The translations under genes were made by a program, and so were the position numbers. 64,000 nucleotides of DNA from SHVO01 sp050250575. Its GTDB lineage: Bacteria; Pseudomonadota; Alphaproteobacteria; Rhodospirillales; Rhodospirillaceae. Under the pieces are notes generated by a model, which saw only the letters and a program-made list of their open reading frames with translations, was not told the origin of the DNA and did not search any database. This document shows, in pieces, positions 61,268-64,000 of this stretch. Where the stretch lies: positions 1 to 64,000 of the forward strand of contig JBFWOJ010000011.1 in assembly GCA_050250575.1 (NCBI GenBank). Reading direction: 5' to 3'. Each line of letters opens with the position of its first letter. Position 1 is the stretch's first letter.

Positions 61268-61290
61268 GCGCGGCCGTCACTTCGATCGAG

Positions 61291-62166
61291 TTAGAGCGCG
61301 CGGATAATACCCGAAAAGTCGACGTTGCCATTACCGTCTTTGACGAACTTCTCGTAGAACTCGGTCGCCGCTTTGCCGATCGGGGTCGTCATATTCGCCG
61401 CGGCCGCGGCGTCCTGCGAGAGTTTCAGGTCCTTGAGCATCATCGCCGCCGCGAAGCCGGGCTTATAATCGCGGTTCGCGGGCGAGGTCGGCACCGGACC
61501 GGGCACCGGGCAATAAGAGGTCATCGACCAGCACTGTCCGGAGGCCTTTGAGCTGATGTCGAACAAGACTTGCGCATCGAGGCCGAGACGTTCGGCAAGC
61601 TTGAAGGCCTCGCACGTGCCGATCATCGAGATGCCGAGCAGCATGTTGTTGCAGACCTTGGCGACCTGTCCGTTGCCTGCCGCGCCGGCATGCACGATCA
61701 CCTTGCCCATGGGCTCGAGGAAAGGCTTTGCCGCGGCAAAAGCCTTGTCGCTGCCGCCGACCATGAAGGTGAGCGTTCCCGCCGCCGCGGCGGCGATACC
61801 GCCCGACACAGGCGCATCGACCATCAGAAACCCTTTGTCTTCCGCGGCTTTGATCACTTCGCGCGCCGTCGGCACGTCGATGGTCGAACAATCGATGAAA
61901 ATGGCGCCTTTCCTGGCGCTTTCGAGCACGCCGCCGCCGACATAGGTCTGCCGCACATGCGCGCCGGCCGGCAGCATGGTGATGACGCAATCGGCGTCCT
62001 TGGCGGCTTCGGCGGCCGTCGCGCCGATGCTGGCGCCCGCGGCTTTGGCGGCATCGAGTGCCGGCGGAGACAGGTCGAACACGCGCACGGTGTGGCCCGC
62101 CTTGAGCTGGTTCTGCGCCATCGGCCCGCCCATGTTGCCGAGACCGATGAATGCGACGTTGGCCAT
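61291..62166 (-). CDS. mmsB: 3-hydroxyisobutyrate dehydrogenase
   Basis: The 291-residue NAD enzyme of valine degradation that oxidises 3-hydroxyisobutyrate to methylmalonate semialdehyde. ANVAFIGLGNMGGPMAQN is the dinucleotide loop, APVSGGIAAAAAGTLTFMVG the substrate loop, and GAAGNGQVAKVCNNMLLG holds the catalytic Lys. Third gene of the operon acyl-CoA dehydrogenase, HIBYL-CoA hydrolase, mmsB. Confidence 0.95.
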   Translation of the reverse strand: MANVAFIGLGNMGGPMAQNQLKAGHTVRVFDLSPPALDAAKAAGASIGATAAEAAKDADCVITMLPAGAHVRQTYVGGGVLESARKGAIFIDCSTIDVPTAREVIKAAEDKGFLMVDAPVSGGIAAAAAGTLTFMVGGSDKAFAAAKPFLEPMGKVIVHAGAAGNGQVAKVCNNMLLGISMIGTCEAFKLAERLGLDAQVLFDISSKASGQCWSMTSYCPVPGPVPTSPANRDYKPGFAAAMMLKDLKLSQDAAAAANMTTPIGKAATEFYEKFVKDGNGNVDFSGIIRAL

Positions 62167-62178
62167 TGTGCGTCTCCT

Positions 62179-63252
62179 CTAAAACAGATTCGAAAGATCG
62201 AGCTCGTTGCCCGGCAGCGGGGCGAAGTAAGCTGTCACGTCCGCGTCCGAAACCTCGGCGAGGCTTGCCGGTTTCCAGCGCGGCGTACTGTCTTTGTCGA
62301 TCAGCAGGGCGCGCACGCCCTCGTAAAAGTCGTGACCCACCGCGCAGCGGTTGGCGATGCGCCATTCCATTTTCATGCATTCCTCGAACGAGAGGTTCGC
62401 CCCTTCGCGAATCTGGCGGAAGGTGACTTTCAGCGCCGTCGGCGATTTAGTTTTGAGGATCTTGAGCTGCTCGGCCGACCACTCGCTGTTCTCCGCTTCG
62501 AGCGAGGCGAGAATCGCTTCGACCGAATCCAGATCGAAATGCCGACTGAACGAGGTGCGATCGTTGCTGATCGGTGCGTTTCGCACCGGCTCGGCAAACT
62601 GGCCGATGAGGTAGGAGATCTCGTCGAGATCGCTCACCGCGTCGTCGGCGAGCTTGGCTTCGAGATCGGCCAAGCGGTCATGAGGCACCAGGGCTTCGGC
62701 AAGGCCGAGCGAAACGCAATCGGCGCCCTTGAGGCGCTTGCCGGTCAGGCCCAGGTACATGCCGGCCCACCCTGGAAGCCGCGGAAGGAAGTAGCCGCCG
62801 CCGACGTCCGGGAACAGGCCGATGCCTGTCTCCGGCATCGCGAACATGGTGCGGTCGGTGGCGACCCGGTATGCGCCGTGCACGGAAACGCCGACGCCGC
62901 CGCCCATGACGATGCCGTCGACCAACGCGATATAGGGCTTCGGATACCGCTTGATCATCGTGTTCAGCCGGTATTCCGTGCTCCAGAACCGATAGGGATA
63001 TGGCTTGCGCGCCTTGCCGTCCTCGTACAAGCGCACGACGTCGCCGCCGGCGCAGAAAGCCTTTTCGCCGGCGCCGCGGATGACGACCGCCTTTACGGCA
63101 TCGTCCTTCGCCCAGGCTTTGAGCTGCGCGGTCATCAGCTCGCACATCGAAAGGGTGAGCGCGTTGAGGGCCTTGGGTCGATTGAGAAGGATATAGCCGA
63201 GCGCGCCCTTCCGTTCGAAGAGCACTTCATCGGCGAGCAGGACCTCGCTCAT
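62179..63252 (-). CDS. 3-hydroxyisobutyryl-CoA hydrolase (crotonase family)
   Basis: A 357-residue crotonase-fold enzyme that frees 3-hydroxyisobutyrate from its CoA ester in valine degradation. KAFCAGGDVVRLYEDGKARK, GIVMGGGVGVSVHGAYRVAT with the oxyanion-hole Gly residues, and MPETGIGLFPDVGGGYFLPR match the HIBCH group and exclude simple enoyl-CoA hydratases. It starts at ATG 63252, overlapping the acyl-CoA dehydrogenase stop, and is followed by mmsB, which fits the pathway. Confidence 0.93.
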   Translation of the reverse strand: MSEVLLADEVLFERKGALGYILLNRPKALNALTLSMCELMTAQLKAWAKDDAVKAVVIRGAGEKAFCAGGDVVRLYEDGKARKPYPYRFWSTEYRLNTMIKRYPKPYIALVDGIVMGGGVGVSVHGAYRVATDRTMFAMPETGIGLFPDVGGGYFLPRLPGWAGMYLGLTGKRLKGADCVSLGLAEALVPHDRLADLEAKLADDAVSDLDEISYLIGQFAEPVRNAPISNDRTSFSRHFDLDSVEAILASLEAENSEWSAEQLKILKTKSPTALKVTFRQIREGANLSFEECMKMEWRIANRCAVGHDFYEGVRALLIDKDSTPRWKPASLAEVSDADVTAYFAPLPGNELDLSNLF

Positions 63253-64000
63253 GCCCGGCCGCCGCTTTGCAGCACGTAGCGCGAAACGATGACGCGCATG
63301 ATCTCGTTGGTGCCTTCGAGGATTTGGTGCACGCGGGCGTCGCGCAGGAAGCGCTCGATCGGATAGTCCCTGAGGTAACCGTAGCCGCCGTGCAGCTGCA
63401 GCGCCGTGTTGCAGATCTCGAAGCCGATATCGCTCGCGAATCGTTTGGCCATGGCGCAATACTTGGTCGCGTCAGGTTCCTTGGCGTCGAGGCGCATGGC
63501 CGCGTCGTGAATCATGAGGCGGGCGGCGTGCAGATCGGTCGCCATGTCGGCGAGCTTGAACTGCACCGACTGGAACCCTGCCAGCGTCTGATTGAACTGG
63601 GTGCGGGTCTGGACATACTCGGTGGAAATCTCCAGGCACGCGCGCGCGGCCCCGACCGAACACGCTCCGATGTTGATGCGACCGCCGTCGAGGCCGATCA
63701 TCGCTATCTTGAAGCCCTCGCCTTCCGCGCCGAGGCGGTTGGAGACGGGAACGCGGCAATCCTCGAGGATCACCGCCGCCGTGGGTTGGCTGTTCCAGCC
63801 GAGCTTTTTCTCCTGAGCGCCAAAGGAGAGTCCCTTGGTGCCGTTCTCCACGAGCACGCAGCTGATCCCCTTCGGCCCCTCGTCGCCTGTGCGCACCATG
63901 ATGGCGTAGACATCGGAGCGTCCGCCGCCCGAGATGAAGGCCTTCGAGCCGTTAAGGATGTAATGGTCGCCATCCCGGACAGCCTTGGTGCGCAGCGACG
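63249..64000 (-). CDS. Acyl-CoA dehydrogenase, probable isobutyryl-CoA dehydrogenase, 5' end outside the window
   Basis: About 250 C-terminal residues are present. Upstream of the Met in AIMVRTGDEGP the frame continues through NGSKAFISGGGRSDVY to the right edge. RIGFEICNTALQLHGG-type (SDIGFEICNTALQLHGGYGY) and YPIERFLRDARVHQILEGTN are typical of flavin acyl-CoA dehydrogenases. The catalytic Glu is in LEGTNE. The operon with HIBYL-CoA hydrolase and mmsB suggests isobutyryl-CoA as substrate. Confidence 0.93.
   Translation of the reverse strand, partial: SLRTKAVRDGDHYILNGSKAFISGGGRSDVYAIMVRTGDEGPKGISCVLVENGTKGLSFGAQEKKLGWNSQPTAAVILEDCRVPVSNRLGAEGEGFKIAMIGLDGGRINIGACSVGAARACLEISTEYVQTRTQFNQTLAGFQSVQFKLADMATDLHAARLMIHDAAMRLDAKEPDATKYCAMAKRFASDIGFEICNTALQLHGGYGYLRDYPIERFLRDARVHQILEGTNEIMRVIVSRYVLQSGGRA

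Overview
The window is about 64 kb of a GC-rich chromosome that looks alphaproteobacterial. The evidence is gene content and order: rne / amiC / PBP1A / prfB; aroQ-accB-accC-aat next to DUF2155, MlaD and NDUFA12 genes; a CreA protein; a long B12-dependent NrdJ; and a DUF455 ferritin-like protein. Family-level placement cannot be made from this sequence alone. No rRNA, tRNA or CRISPR was found.

Layout. 1-6 kb: the 5' part of a DUF3971/AsmA-like gene, divergent from glnE, then bcp and the DUF455 gene. 6.3-13.15 kb: a visibly more AT-rich accessory island. It holds a secreted hydrolase, one IS1111-type (IS110 family) insertion sequence, and a run of one-gene units on the + strand: a two-helix membrane protein, an FkbM methyltransferase, a P-loop kinase, a four-helix membrane protein, a small exported protein and a broken gene. 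A shared repeat lies between the units, and three copies carry GTAATTAAGTTGGGCAC. The design resembles an integron cassette array without a visible integrase. 13.2-25.4 kb: prfB with its programmed +1 frameshift, a second FkbM methyltransferase, PBP1A, AmiC, RNase E with a His/Asp-rich insert, a GFA protein, an aminotransferase and a small GGT-like lipoprotein. 25.5-31.8 kb: an M48 protease with an inserted RpiB-like domain, a DsbA-like protein, a DUF2786-like protein, a lone flgE, and thiS-thiG behind a TPP riboswitch. 32-39 kb: aroQ-accB-accC-aat, DUF2155/MlaD/MlaD/NDUFA12, a PRC-barrel lipoprotein, a methyltransferase and creA. 39.4-47.2 kb: nrdJ, a CD-NTase-like protein with altered active site, and a PhyH/GSCFA pair. 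47.3-52.3 kb: an AsmA family protein, serA, a RidA protein and a FemAB-like protein. 52.3-57.9 kb: a four-gene exported operon (DUF1592-type cytochrome, DUF1552, PF03640 repeats, unknown). 58-64 kb: a thioesterase, parE, a hypothetical gene and a valine-degradation operon that runs off the right edge.

Most of the window is housekeeping: cell wall, fatty-acid synthesis entry, thiamine, serine, nucleotide reduction and valine catabolism. The points most worth following up are the integron-like array with an IS inserted inside one of its repeats and a candidate guide RNA in that IS, the M48-RpiB-TPR protein, the degenerate CD-NTase beside nrdJ, the His/Asp insert of RNase E, and the DUF1592/DUF1552/PF03640 operon.
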